From the NCBI GenBank assembly GCA_029222685.1, contig JARHVB010000025.1:62001-126000 (forward strand): DNA of 64,000 nt, given 5' to 3'. A model generated the notes under the pieces. The model had not been told where the DNA came from. It did not search any database and saw nothing but the letters and a program-made list of their open reading frames with translations. A program made the position numbers and the translations under genes. The DNA is from Terripilifer ovatus (lineage in GTDB: Bacteria > Pseudomonadota > Alphaproteobacteria > Rhizobiales > Beijerinckiaceae). Each line of letters begins with the position of its first letter. Positions within the stretch are counted from its first letter, which is position 1. Positions 9,928 through 18,625 of this stretch are shown one piece after another.

Positions 9928-11460
9928 TCAGCCGGCGGCGCGCAGGCGCGCCATGCAGGTATCCCAGACCGACATCTTGTCGGCGAACAACACCGGCCCG
10001 ACGGCGATCTCATCGCCGTCCAGATGCAGGACAGACGGCGCACCCGCGATAAGCGCCGGCCATTGCGGCAGCCCGGCTCCGTTGGGGTCGCCGGTACTGA
10101 TGAAATTCACCCAATAGGCCATCATCGTTTCCGACAGCCGACGATCCGCGTCGCGCCATGCCCACGGCCGCGCCGCCAGCGTGCCGAAGACATAAGGAAT
10201 CTCGGCGGTGTGATAGGAACCGAGTTTGTCCGATGGCTGACCGTCGAACGTCCGGCCCGCCGGCAACGGCGGCACCTTCAGGAAGTTGTAGGCGAAGGTG
10301 CGATGCCGCGACGTGCGCGCATGCAGGCGCGCCCAGGTCCAGTTCTGCCAGTTGAAGATCGTTTGGCCGGCCAGCGCGCGGCTGACATCGTATAGCTCGC
10401 CGTCGCCTCGGTAGGCATCGAAGATCATCCTGGCGTTCTCGGTACCGAAATCGGTGACGAGCGAGCCTTGCAGCGCCTCCCAGCTGGCCGCCGCCGGGCG
10501 TGTCGAGCCTTCAAAGCCGTTGGCGCCCGTCAGCACCGCCACATCGTTCTGCGCGCCGTCGCTGAAGATATCATAGAGAGGCCGCGGCACGACCCAGCCG
10601 TCGATGTTCGGCCACGGCCGGCTCATCGAATCTGTCGGCCAACGGCGCACGATCTCGTCCGCCGGCATGGCGCGCAGGTCGGCGAGCGAGCGCGCGCCAA
10701 GATGGTCCTGCGCGCGCACGCCGATCTTCTCCACATCGGCAAGGCGCAGCAGCGAGCCGTTGCCGGGCCGGCCCGGCGCGCTCATCGATCCGCCGCTTTC
10801 GCCGATCGCGCGATGAAAGAGCCCGCGCGCCAGCGGCGAGGCCGTCAGGATATTGACGCTGGAGGAACCGGCGGACTGGCCGCAGATGGTGACGGCCTGC
10901 GGATCGCCGCCGAAGCCCGCGATGTTGTCGCGCACCCATTGCAGCGCCGCGATCTGATCGAGGATGCCATAGTTGCCGGAGACGCCATGCTCGGATTCGC
11001 GCGACAGGTCCGGGTGCGCCAGAAACCCCAGCGCACCGAGCCGATAATTGATGGTGACGACGACAATGCCGCGCCGCGCCAGCGCCGTGCCCTCGAAGAT
11101 CGGCAGGGAGCCCGAACCGCAGAAAAAGCCGCCGCCGTGGAACCAGACGAACACCGGCCGGCGTTCTGATGCACGCGCCCCGCTCCACACATTCAACGTC
11201 AGGCAGTCTTCGCTCTGCGGCTCCCGCCCGAAATGCCCAAGCGAATCCGCCGGTCGCTCTTCCTGCGTGCAACAGGGCGCGAACGACCGCGCATCGCGCC
11301 GGCCGAACCAGGGTTGGGCCGGCTGCGGCGGCCGCCAGCGCAGGGCGCCGACCGGCGGCTGCGCATAGGGAATGCCCTTGAAGCTGCGCACCGCGCCATC
11401 AGCACTCGATTCGCCAACAAGCGTGCCGTCACCAATCGTCACTTCGACGCTTTCGTCCAT
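9928..11460 (-). CDS. Type-B carboxylesterase
   Basis: A 510-residue alpha/beta hydrolase of the cholinesterase-like family. The signature SEDCLTLNVW is at about residues 83-92, the oxyanion hole at HGGGFFCG (about 108-115) and the nucleophile elbow GQS196AG. A C-terminal catalytic His is probably in GSYHTAEIPYVFG. There is no signal peptide, so it should be cytoplasmic. It heads a two-gene minus-strand operon with the enolase-superfamily gene 12 bp downstream. Substrate ester unknown. Confidence 0.92.
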   Translation of the reverse strand: MDESVEVTIGDGTLVGESSADGAVRSFKGIPYAQPPVGALRWRPPQPAQPWFGRRDARSFAPCCTQEERPADSLGHFGREPQSEDCLTLNVWSGARASERRPVFVWFHGGGFFCGSGSLPIFEGTALARRGIVVVTINYRLGALGFLAHPDLSRESEHGVSGNYGILDQIAALQWVRDNIAGFGGDPQAVTICGQSAGSSSVNILTASPLARGLFHRAIGESGGSMSAPGRPGNGSLLRLADVEKIGVRAQDHLGARSLADLRAMPADEIVRRWPTDSMSRPWPNIDGWVVPRPLYDIFSDGAQNDVAVLTGANGFEGSTRPAAASWEALQGSLVTDFGTENARMIFDAYRGDGELYDVSRALAGQTIFNWQNWTWARLHARTSRHRTFAYNFLKVPPLPAGRTFDGQPSDKLGSYHTAEIPYVFGTLAARPWAWRDADRRLSETMMAYWVNFISTGDPNGAGLPQWPALIAGAPSVLHLDGDEIAVGPVLFADKMSVWDTCMARLRAAG

Positions 11461-11617
11461 GGTCGTTCCTCGAGGCTCTTGATTGTTTGGTTGCCTTATC
11501 CTGACCTGAGAACACCCGCTTCAGCAAGTCGTCAAGCCGTGGGCAGCACTTACTTCCGGCGCTCTTCCTACTCTGATAAAGCATGGGTCGCCGTTCCAGC
11601 GGCACGGGAGGGAAAAT

Positions 11618-12670
11618 ATGACCAGGAGTCCCGCGGCGCGCATCGCCGCCAGTGCCATTTTCGCATACGCCATGACGACCGCGCGATTTGCGCAGGCTCA
11701 GGACGCCATCGCCGATTTCTACCGCGGCAAGGTCGTGACCATCGTCGCCGGCTCCTCGGTCGGCGGCGGCCTCGATGTCTATGCGAGGCTTGTCGCCAGG
11801 CATCTGTCGCGCTTCATCCCCGGCAATCCGTCCGTCGTCGCCACCAATATGCCGGGTGCCGGTTCCCTGATCGCCGCCAAGCATCTTTACTCCATCGCCC
11901 CGAAGGACGGCACGCACATCGCCATCTTCCTGCCCGGCGCCATTTTCGAACCTTTGTTCGGCACCACCGACCGCAACAGTTTCGATCCGACAAAACTCAA
12001 TTACATCGGCAACGGCAATTCCGAGACCGTGGTCTGCATCACGCGGCGCGATGCCCCGGTGAAAAACTACAGCGAGATTTTCGAGAAGGAACTCGTCATC
12101 GGCGCCACCGGCCCGGGCAGCACGCTCGTCGACTATCCGGTGATGACGCGCAACCTGCTCGGCGCGAAACTCAAGATCATCGCCGGCTACAAGGGCTCGC
12201 GCGAAGTCAGCCTCGCCGTCATGCAGGGCGAATTGCAGGGCATCTGCGGCCTCGCCTGGTCGTCCGCCAAGCTGCAATATCATGACCTGTTCGAGCCCAA
12301 CGGCGTCGTCAAGGTGTTCGCCCAGGAGGACGTCAAGGAGCATCGCGAACTGGCGGGCAAGAACATCCCGCTCAGCATCGATTTCGCCAGGACGCCGGAG
12401 CAGCGCCAGGCGCTCGAACTGTTCTACACCCAGGGCATCATCACGCGGCCGTTCGCTTTGCCGCCCGGCGTCCCGCCGGCGCGCGTCGCCGCCATCCGCA
12501 AGGCCTTCATCGACACCATGCGCGACCCCGAACTGCAGGCCGACGCCGAGCGCCAGAAGACCGACGCCGTGCCGCAGACCGGCGAGGAAGTGCAGCAGAT
12601 CGTCGACAAGCTCTACGCCAGCTCGCCGGAGGTCATCAAGAAGTTGAAGGAAGCGATGGTGTCGAAATAG
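11618..12670 (+). CDS. Bug/TctC-like solute receptor
   Basis: A 350-residue periplasmic receptor, distant from the other Bug proteins here. It has a signal peptide (cleavage near ARFAQA-QDAIADFYRG), the lobe-1 motif VVTIVAGSSVGGGLDVYAR and NMPGAGSLIAAKHLY. The C-terminus is longer and lysine/glutamate rich (QQIVDKLYASSPEVIKKLKE). GGGAGGG precedes the ATG. It is transcribed away from the esterase gene and may serve that pathway. No permease is nearby. Confidence 0.85.
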   Translation: MTRSPAARIAASAIFAYAMTTARFAQAQDAIADFYRGKVVTIVAGSSVGGGLDVYARLVARHLSRFIPGNPSVVATNMPGAGSLIAAKHLYSIAPKDGTHIAIFLPGAIFEPLFGTTDRNSFDPTKLNYIGNGNSETVVCITRRDAPVKNYSEIFEKELVIGATGPGSTLVDYPVMTRNLLGAKLKIIAGYKGSREVSLAVMQGELQGICGLAWSSAKLQYHDLFEPNGVVKVFAQEDVKEHRELAGKNIPLSIDFARTPEQRQALELFYTQGIITRPFALPPGVPPARVAAIRKAFIDTMRDPELQADAERQKTDAVPQTGEEVQQIVDKLYASSPEVIKKLKEAMVSK

Positions 12671-12688
12671 CTGGAACACTATGCCAGA

Positions 12689-12725
12689 GTCATTCCCGCC
12701 AGGCGAAGCGCAGAGCGGGAATGAC
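12689..12725. repeat. Half-length copy of repeat family R1
   Basis: A 37-bp hairpin, GTCATTCCCG ... CGGGAATGAC, equal to one half of the longer R1 copies. It sits between convergent genes and could act as a bidirectional terminator. Confidence 0.7.
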
Positions 12726-12746
12726 AGTCCCTGGTTTTCGATCCGT

Positions 12747-13751
12747 CTATTCGACCAGCTTCACCAACTGCTTGCCGAAGTTGCCACCCTTCAGCATGGC
12801 GAAAAACGCCTGGGGCGCAGCCTCAAGGCCCTGCGCCACGGTTTCGCGCCAGCGGATGCGCCCCGCGGCCACATGGCCGGCGAGTTCGCCGAGCGCCTGC
12901 GGCCACAGCGCCATATGATCGGAAACGATGAAGCCTTCCATGCGCGAGCGCGTGTTGAGCAGGACGCGCACGTCCGGCAATGGCGTCGGCGTGCCGTCAT
13001 AGCCCGAGGCGACGAGGCCGCACAGCGCAATGCGCGCGAACGGATTGAGCCACAGCATCGCCTGTTCGAACGGCTTGCCACCGACATTCTCGAAAATGCC
13101 GTTGATGCCGTCCGGCAACGCCGCTTTCAATCTGTCGCCGAAATCCGCATCGCTGTGATCGACGCAGATGTCGTAGCCCAGTTCCTTCACCGCGAACTCG
13201 CATTTGGCGGCGCCGCCGGCAATACCGACCGCTTTCGCTCCGGCGAGTTTCGCCAGTTGGCCGACGACGGAACCCACCGCGCCTGTGGCTGCTGACACAA
13301 CGACGGTTTCGCCCGCCTGCGGCGCGATGATCTTGTTGACGCCATACCAGGCGGTGACGCCGGGCATGCCGACAGGTCCGAGCCAGGCCTGCATCGGCGT
13401 GCCGCCTTCGATCTTGCGCAATCCCCTGCCGTCACTCAGCGAATAGAGCTGCCAGCCGCCGCTGCCGACGACATGATCGCCCACGGCAAAGCGCGGATTG
13501 CGTGAGGCGACGACCTCGCCGACCGTGCCGCCGACCATAACCTCGCCAAGCGGTTGCGGCTGCGCATAGGATTTCGCGTCGTTCATGCGTCCGCGCATAT
13601 AGGGATCGAGCGACAGATAGTGATGGCGCACCAGCACCTGGCCGTCGCCCGGCTCGCCGATGTCGCTCTCGACATATCGGAAATTGTGCGGTCCCGCCGG
13701 CGTTTCACGCGACGGACGCGAATTCAGGACGAAGGCGCGATTGGCTGGCAT
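12747..13751 (-). CDS. NADP-dependent oxidoreductase, MDR superfamily (CurA/LTB4DH type)
   Basis: A 334-residue zinc-free medium-chain reductase, full length for the group that includes curcumin reductase and 15-oxoprostaglandin reductase, which reduce C=C bonds of enones. Characteristic parts are HYLSLDPYMRGRM near the N-terminus, the nucleotide-binding SAATGAVGSVVGQLAKLAG and FENVGGKPFEQAM. It is the last of a minus-strand run after the DsrE-like and small secreted protein genes, 20 bp from the former. Confidence 0.9.
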   Translation of the reverse strand: MPANRAFVLNSRPSRETPAGPHNFRYVESDIGEPGDGQVLVRHHYLSLDPYMRGRMNDAKSYAQPQPLGEVMVGGTVGEVVASRNPRFAVGDHVVGSGGWQLYSLSDGRGLRKIEGGTPMQAWLGPVGMPGVTAWYGVNKIIAPQAGETVVVSAATGAVGSVVGQLAKLAGAKAVGIAGGAAKCEFAVKELGYDICVDHSDADFGDRLKAALPDGINGIFENVGGKPFEQAMLWLNPFARIALCGLVASGYDGTPTPLPDVRVLLNTRSRMEGFIVSDHMALWPQALGELAGHVAAGRIRWRETVAQGLEAAPQAFFAMLKGGNFGKQLVKLVE

Positions 13752-13771
13752 GGCGATGCCTATCTCTGCGG

Positions 13772-14221
13772 TTACGGACGCAGATAGACATAGCCCATCG
13801 ATTGCAATTCCGCGAGCCGCACGACGCCGCCCTGTTCGGCCACCGTGAAACCGGGGAGAAGATCGTTCAAACCGACCTTCTGGGATTTCATCGTATTGCC
13901 GCAGGCGGCGAAACCGACCCCGCCCTTCGAGAAACGGGCGACCCGTCTGGACAGGTCCGGTTCGGCCGACCTGGCATGGAACGCCTTCAGCGCCGGGCCG
14001 TGGATGACGAGTTCGATCTTGAGGTCCTTGGGACCGCCGTCGATATGGTTCTGGATGTTGCCGAGAACGAAAGTCACCTTGTCGGCATCGGAGAGGTGAT
14101 AGGCGACCTTGCTGGCGGAAGGCCGATGAACATCGCCCGCTTCCTGCGCCACAGCCCGCGCGGCGAAGAGGCCGCCTGTTGCCGCCGTGAGAGCCGCACG
14201 GAAGATATTGCGTCTATGCAT
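13772..14221 (-). CDS. Exported DsrE-family protein
   Basis: 149 residues from the ATG at 14221, chosen because GAGGAGG precedes it. A signal-like N-terminus (MHRRNIFRAALTAATGGLFAARAVAQEA) with paired arginines suggests Tat or Sec export. The rest is a DsrE/DsrF-like domain: KVTFVLGNIQNHI, IELVIHGPALKAF, GVGFAACGNTMK with a single Cys at the place where sulfur-transfer DsrE proteins have theirs, and a C-terminal LQSMGYVYLRP. Known DsrE proteins carry persulfides; a periplasmic one could act in thiol chemistry. It is 28 bp downstream of a secreted hypothetical gene. Confidence 0.82.
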   Translation of the reverse strand: MHRRNIFRAALTAATGGLFAARAVAQEAGDVHRPSASKVAYHLSDADKVTFVLGNIQNHIDGGPKDLKIELVIHGPALKAFHARSAEPDLSRRVARFSKGGVGFAACGNTMKSQKVGLNDLLPGFTVAEQGGVVRLAELQSMGYVYLRP

Positions 14222-14249
14222 ATCGAGCCTCCTCGCAGACGCCAATCTA

Positions 14250-14840
14250 TCACTTCATGTGGCGTAGCGCTGCGGCCTCTTTCCTGTCTTCAAGCAGGCT
14301 GGCGCAGTCGGCAATGGCCGTCCGGTCAAGACGGAACAATTCGTCGTCGTCACCGCCGAAATCCGCGCCGGCTTCTTCCGCGCTCACGCCCTTCGGGGAG
14401 ACCCGAATTCTGGCGATCGACACCCGGATGGAACGATTGTCCTCTCCCATCGCGATGCCGAGCCCGCCGCCGTCACAATCGACACCGCAGCCAAGCCGGG
14501 TGACGGGGCCTTCCTCCTTGCCGTCGCGCACCTGGCCGCAATCGCCGCCCGTCGTCAGAAGCGTCTTCGATGCCCGCTTGGTCACGCCCATCACGAAGCG
14601 GAAGGTCGGCTGCCTGGTCTCCGCATCATTCTCCATCTTAACCAGGACTTTCATCGAAGTGGCTTTCTGGACCGGATGGGCCGCCAGATGCGCCGCGTCA
14701 TAGGCGCGGGAGAAGCAGGCATAGGTCTTCGGTCCCGGCGGCTTGCCCATCAGGCGGACGATCATGTCGCCATCGTCGGCCGCAAAGGCCGGTCCAACCG
14801 CGAAAAGGGCCAAAGCAAGTCCGATACCGGCGCGTTTCAT
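14250..14840 (-). CDS. Secreted hypothetical protein with several cysteines
   Basis: 196 residues starting MKRAGIGLALALFAVGPAFAADD, a clear signal peptide; GAGGGG precedes this ATG, and the longer open frame upstream is not supported. The mature protein contains YACFSRAYDAAHLA, GGDCGQVRDG, LGCGVDCDGGGLG and a C-terminal DCASLLEDRKEA, giving about six cysteines that could form disulfides. I do not recognise the family. It sits upstream of the exported DsrE-like gene, which fits a shared periplasmic thiol role, but this is inference. Confidence 0.75.
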   Translation of the reverse strand: MKRAGIGLALALFAVGPAFAADDGDMIVRLMGKPPGPKTYACFSRAYDAAHLAAHPVQKATSMKVLVKMENDAETRQPTFRFVMGVTKRASKTLLTTGGDCGQVRDGKEEGPVTRLGCGVDCDGGGLGIAMGEDNRSIRVSIARIRVSPKGVSAEEAGADFGGDDDELFRLDRTAIADCASLLEDRKEAAALRHMK

Positions 14841-14994
14841 GGCGAAACCCCTCAAATTTGATGCCGGATACTGTCCTCCTCCCTTTTCGGCGGCGGTGCG
14901 AATGCACACATGACCGGCACGGCCCCTTGACGCCACGGCCGAAGCGGGCCACCCAGCAGGTCCCGCAGGCTTCCAGAGACCCCGTCCCCATTCC

Positions 14995-16350
14995 ATGACC
15001 GGCTGGCCCGATACGTTCACTTTCGACGGTTTCGCCATCGACGAGGCCGCCCGCGAAGTCGTGCTGAAATACCGGCTGGGAGACGATCTGGCGTTTCGCG
15101 AAGTTTTGGGCTTCGACGCGCCCCTGCCGGCCGTCGGCTCACCCTTGCGCGCCGGCTTCGAGGCAGCGCTGGAAGCCTTGCACATCCTGGCCGGCGTCTC
15201 CTATTACAAGGTCTGCGTGCCCCGGCATCTCGTCATCAGGGACACGTTCCTCGACGACGGGCAGAAAAAATTCTTCCAGTCGCTCTATGTCGACGGGCTC
15301 GGCGAGTTCGGCGTGCGCAACAACATCGATGTTGCCTCGAAGGTCGATTTCCTCAACGCCCGCTTCGACACCGCCCGCAAGAGCGCGCGCGCGGCCAGCG
15401 ATGTCACGCTGCCACGCAAATCCGCCGTGCTCCTCGGCGGCGGCAAGGATTCGCTCGTCAGCGTCGAGATGCTGCGCGCCGGCGGCGAGCCGATCACGCT
15501 CTTTGCCGTCAACCCGAAGAAACCCATCCTCGCCTGCGCCGCCGCCAGCGACCTGCCCTTCGTCAAGGTGACGCGCAAGCTCGATCCGCTGCTGTTCGAA
15601 CTCAATGCAAAAGGTGCCCTCAACGGCCATGTGCCGATCACCGCCATTGTCAGCCTCATCGCTATGGCGGCAAGTTTCGTGCATGGCTTCGATACGGTCG
15701 TTCTCTCCAACGAACGCTCCGCCGACCAGGGCAATGTCACCGTTGCCGGCCATGAGGTGAACCATCAGTTCTCGAAGACGAGCGGCGCCGAGCTTGAACT
15801 GGCGAACTATGTGTCGCGCCATATCGCCCGCAACCTCGCCTATTTCTCGCTGCTGCGGCCATTGTCGGAAGCCCATATCGGCCAGTTGATGGCGCGCAGC
15901 ACCCGCTACGATCAGGCCTTCACATCGTGTAACCGCTCGTTCCAGATCAATCCGAAGGAAGAGCCGAAGCGCTGGTGCGGCGACTGCCCCAAATGCCGCT
16001 TCACCTTTCTCATCCTCGCCAATGCGATGGAAAAGGGGCGCATCGAAAGCATTCTCGGCAAGAACATGCTCGATGATCCGAGCCAGATAACCGGCTATGA
16101 GGAGCTCATGGGCCTCTCCGGCCACAAGCCGTGGGAATGCGTCGGCGAGATCGCCGAATCCGGCGCGGCATTGTTGCGCCTCGCCGCGCGCGACGAATGG
16201 AAAGACACCGCCATCGTCCGCGCCCTGGCGCCGCGTCTCGCGCCGCTGATGCCCGACTGGCGCGGCGTCTGGCAGGAGCTGATGACGCCCTCGTCCGAGC
16301 ATTTCCTGTCCCCGCATTATTCAATGCTGCTCGACGCCTATGTCCGCTGA
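14995..16350 (+). CDS. murL: UDP-MurNAc-L-Ala-L-Glu epimerase MurL
   Basis: MurL, known from Xanthomonas oryzae, inverts the terminal L-Glu of UDP-MurNAc-L-Ala-L-Glu to D-Glu using ATP, giving the normal peptidoglycan precursor. This 451-residue protein has the ATP-binding loop LLGGGKDS (about 147-153) and a cysteine cluster C312, C328, C331 and C334 (SCNRSF ... WCGDCPKC). The next gene is a MurD-type ligase overlapping it by 11 bp, exactly the partner expected. The pair replaces glutamate racemase plus MurD. The start at 14995 lacks a clear ribosome site but the open frame and domain begin there. Confidence 0.9.
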   Translation: MTGWPDTFTFDGFAIDEAAREVVLKYRLGDDLAFREVLGFDAPLPAVGSPLRAGFEAALEALHILAGVSYYKVCVPRHLVIRDTFLDDGQKKFFQSLYVDGLGEFGVRNNIDVASKVDFLNARFDTARKSARAASDVTLPRKSAVLLGGGKDSLVSVEMLRAGGEPITLFAVNPKKPILACAAASDLPFVKVTRKLDPLLFELNAKGALNGHVPITAIVSLIAMAASFVHGFDTVVLSNERSADQGNVTVAGHEVNHQFSKTSGAELELANYVSRHIARNLAYFSLLRPLSEAHIGQLMARSTRYDQAFTSCNRSFQINPKEEPKRWCGDCPKCRFTFLILANAMEKGRIESILGKNMLDDPSQITGYEELMGLSGHKPWECVGEIAESGAALLRLAARDEWKDTAIVRALAPRLAPLMPDWRGVWQELMTPSSEHFLSPHYSMLLDAYVR

Positions 16351-17656
16351 CCGCCGCAAGATCGCCATCTGGGGCTATGGCCGCGAGGGACAGGCGGCGC
16401 TGGCCCATCTGCAGATGCAGCGCCCGACCGACGATTTCACCATCCTGAACGACACGCCGCTCGATGCCGCACACGCGCCGGCCGCAGGCTTTCGCGTCCT
16501 GACCGGCGAGGACGCGAGCGCTGCGCTGCGCGGCGAACATTTTGACATCATCATCAAAAGCCCTGGCATCAGTCTCTATCGGCCCGAGGTCGCGGCAGCC
16601 CGCGCCAATGGCGCGACGATCACGTCTGCGACCAATCTCTGGTTCGAGGAAAACCCCGCCGCGCAGACCATCGCCGTCACCGGCACCAAGGGCAAGAGCA
16701 CCACGTCACGGCTGCTGCATCACATCCTGCGCAAGGCCGGACGCGACGTGGCGCTGCTCGGCAATGTCGGCGTCGCCGCGCTCGGCCAGCCGGCCGGAAG
16801 CGATCATACCGTGCTGGAGCTCTCATCCTATCAGATCGCCGATCTCGCCCATGCGCCATCGATCGCCATCATCACCAATCTCTATGTCGATCACGTGCCC
16901 TGGCACGGCAGTATCGGGCAATATCATCGCGACAAGCTGCGGCTGATCGAGAATCCGGCGACGCTCGCCGTGCTGAATTATGCCAACGATGGTTTGCGTG
17001 CCTACGCGAAAGACCGCGCCAATACGCTCTGGTACAATCGCCCGGACGGCTTTCACGTCAAGGACGGCAAGCTGTATTTCGGCGGGACTATCGTCGACAC
17101 CAGCGGCTTCCCCCTGCGCGGCAATCACAATCTTGAAAACCTCGCCGCCGCCTGCGCGGTCGCCGACAGCCTTGGGCTCACGCCGCTGCGTCAGAGAGTC
17201 GACATTCCCGATTTCGAGCAATTGCGCCATCGCCAGGAAGAGTTCCGCGCCGGCAATGGCGTGCTCTGCGTCAACGATTCGATTTCGACCGTGCCGGAAG
17301 CAACCAGAGTCGCGCTCGACGCCTATGCCGGCATACCCTGCGTGCTCATCCTCGGCGGCACCGACCGCGGCCAGGATCACGCGGCTCTGCTCGACTATCT
17401 CAGGACCAGCAGCGTCGTCGCCGTCCTGCTGCTGCCCGACACCGGCCGCCGCATCGAAGATGAAATGCGCGGCCGTGACTGGCCGTTTGCCATTGTGCCG
17501 GTGGGTGATCTCGCGGAGGCCGTGCGCGAAGCCATGGCCCGTGTGCCGAAAGACGGCGTCGTCATGCTGTCGCCGGCGGCGCCGAGCTTCGGCCAGTTCC
17601 GCGACTTCGAAGATCGCGGCGATAAATTCAAAGAACTGGCGCAGCAGACGCGATAG
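16340..17656 (+). CDS. murD2: UDP-MurNAc-L-Ala:L-Glu ligase MurD2
   Basis: A 438-residue Mur ligase. It has a Rossmann-like N-terminal domain (IAIWGYGREGQAAL), the ATP loop GTKGKST (115-121), ELSSYQIADL and NLYVDHVPWHGS of the central domain, and the C-terminal domain with LILGGTDRGQDH. MurD2 proteins add L-Glu instead of D-Glu to UDP-MurNAc-L-Ala. The distinction from MurD rests mainly on the tight coupling to murL (11-bp overlap). The product acts in the cytoplasm. The gene is followed by inverted repeat R3, the likely end of the operon. Confidence 0.9.
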   Translation: MSADRRKIAIWGYGREGQAALAHLQMQRPTDDFTILNDTPLDAAHAPAAGFRVLTGEDASAALRGEHFDIIIKSPGISLYRPEVAAARANGATITSATNLWFEENPAAQTIAVTGTKGKSTTSRLLHHILRKAGRDVALLGNVGVAALGQPAGSDHTVLELSSYQIADLAHAPSIAIITNLYVDHVPWHGSIGQYHRDKLRLIENPATLAVLNYANDGLRAYAKDRANTLWYNRPDGFHVKDGKLYFGGTIVDTSGFPLRGNHNLENLAAACAVADSLGLTPLRQRVDIPDFEQLRHRQEEFRAGNGVLCVNDSISTVPEATRVALDAYAGIPCVLILGGTDRGQDHAALLDYLRTSSVVAVLLLPDTGRRIEDEMRGRDWPFAIVPVGDLAEAVREAMARVPKDGVVMLSPAAPSFGQFRDFEDRGDKFKELAQQTR

Positions 17657-17680
17657 CCGCAGCCATCGCATCCTGTACCA

Positions 17681-17834
17681 CGTCATGCCCTCCCCGGACT
17701 TGATCCGGGGGATTGTGCCGGGCACCCACGCCGAGGTGCGCTTCGCACGTAAAGAAAAGCTTTAGTGGCAGGGACTTCTTTAAACGATGAAGTAGGTCTC
17801 GGCGTGGGTGCCCGCGACAAGCGCGGGCATGACG
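17681..17834. repeat. Large inverted repeat, family R3
   Basis: A 154-bp element with inverted ends: CGTCATGCCC...GGGCACCCACGCC on the left and the complement GGCGTGGGTGCCC...GGGCATGACG on the right. The middle (about 17745-17790) is AT-richer and unlike the arms. It separates the convergent murD2 and hydrolase genes. I found only this copy in the window. Confidence 0.75.
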
Positions 17835-17841
17835 GCGAGGC

Positions 17842-18567
17842 TTACTCCGTGATCCCCCACCCCTTCGCAATCGCCTCAATCCGATCCGCCGTCATCTGCG
17901 GGTGCGAGCGCACCACATCGTGCAGCGCATCGAACTCGCTGTAGTCCCAGCCGGGCTGGCCCTTCACCTCGTCGGCGAAGGCATGGAACGGCGAGCCTTT
18001 GTAAGCCGTGCAGAGAATATAGTGCCGCTTCGGCCAGGTGCGCTGCGCTTCCGGCCGCACCGAGACCCATTTCTCCGACATGGTGCCGATCGGCTGCGCG
18101 GTGAACAGCGGTCCCCATTTCGCGGCAAGATCCGGCGGCATCGGCGGCACGTTGGGGCGCGGCACCGAATGGCCGCCGTCATGCGCCATGGCGGCCTTCT
18201 TCTGCATCTCGACCCGCTCTTCACCGGCGATATCCCAGAGCGACTGGCCGATCTTCGGCAGGAAGGCGTCCACATAGACCATGCCGGCAATGCGCTGCGG
18301 CTCGCGATCGACCGCGCCGGTGATCACCATGCCGCCGTAGCTGTGGCCGACGATGAGCACGTTCTCCAGTTCCTCGTAGCGCAGCAGGCCGGTGATATCG
18401 GCGATATGCGTGGAGAGATTGACCGTGCGCGGATCGACATGGGAGCGCTCGGCGATGCCGGTCATCGATTGGGCATAGACGTCATAGCCTTTCTTGCGCA
18501 GCAGCCGCGCCGTATCGCGCCATGACCACGCGCCCGCCCAGGCGCCGTGCACGAGAACAATCGTCAT
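17842..18567 (-). CDS. Alpha/beta hydrolase (EstC-like)
   Basis: A 241-residue hydrolase beginning MTIVLVHGAWAGAWSWRD, with oxyanion region at VHGAWAG, nucleophile elbow GHSYGGM (about residues 88-94) and a C-terminal H in LHDVVRSHPQMTADRIEAIA. The build resembles EstC/hydroxynitrile-lyase-like esterases and salicylate esterases. There is no signal peptide. It stands alone on the minus strand between R3 and trmJ. Substrate unknown. Confidence 0.9.
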   Translation of the reverse strand: MTIVLVHGAWAGAWSWRDTARLLRKKGYDVYAQSMTGIAERSHVDPRTVNLSTHIADITGLLRYEELENVLIVGHSYGGMVITGAVDREPQRIAGMVYVDAFLPKIGQSLWDIAGEERVEMQKKAAMAHDGGHSVPRPNVPPMPPDLAAKWGPLFTAQPIGTMSEKWVSVRPEAQRTWPKRHYILCTAYKGSPFHAFADEVKGQPGWDYSEFDALHDVVRSHPQMTADRIEAIAKGWGITE

Positions 18568-18625
18568 TCGCTGTCTCCCTTTGATATTTTACCAGACTAT
18601 CTGCACGCGGCGGGAATGAAACCGT

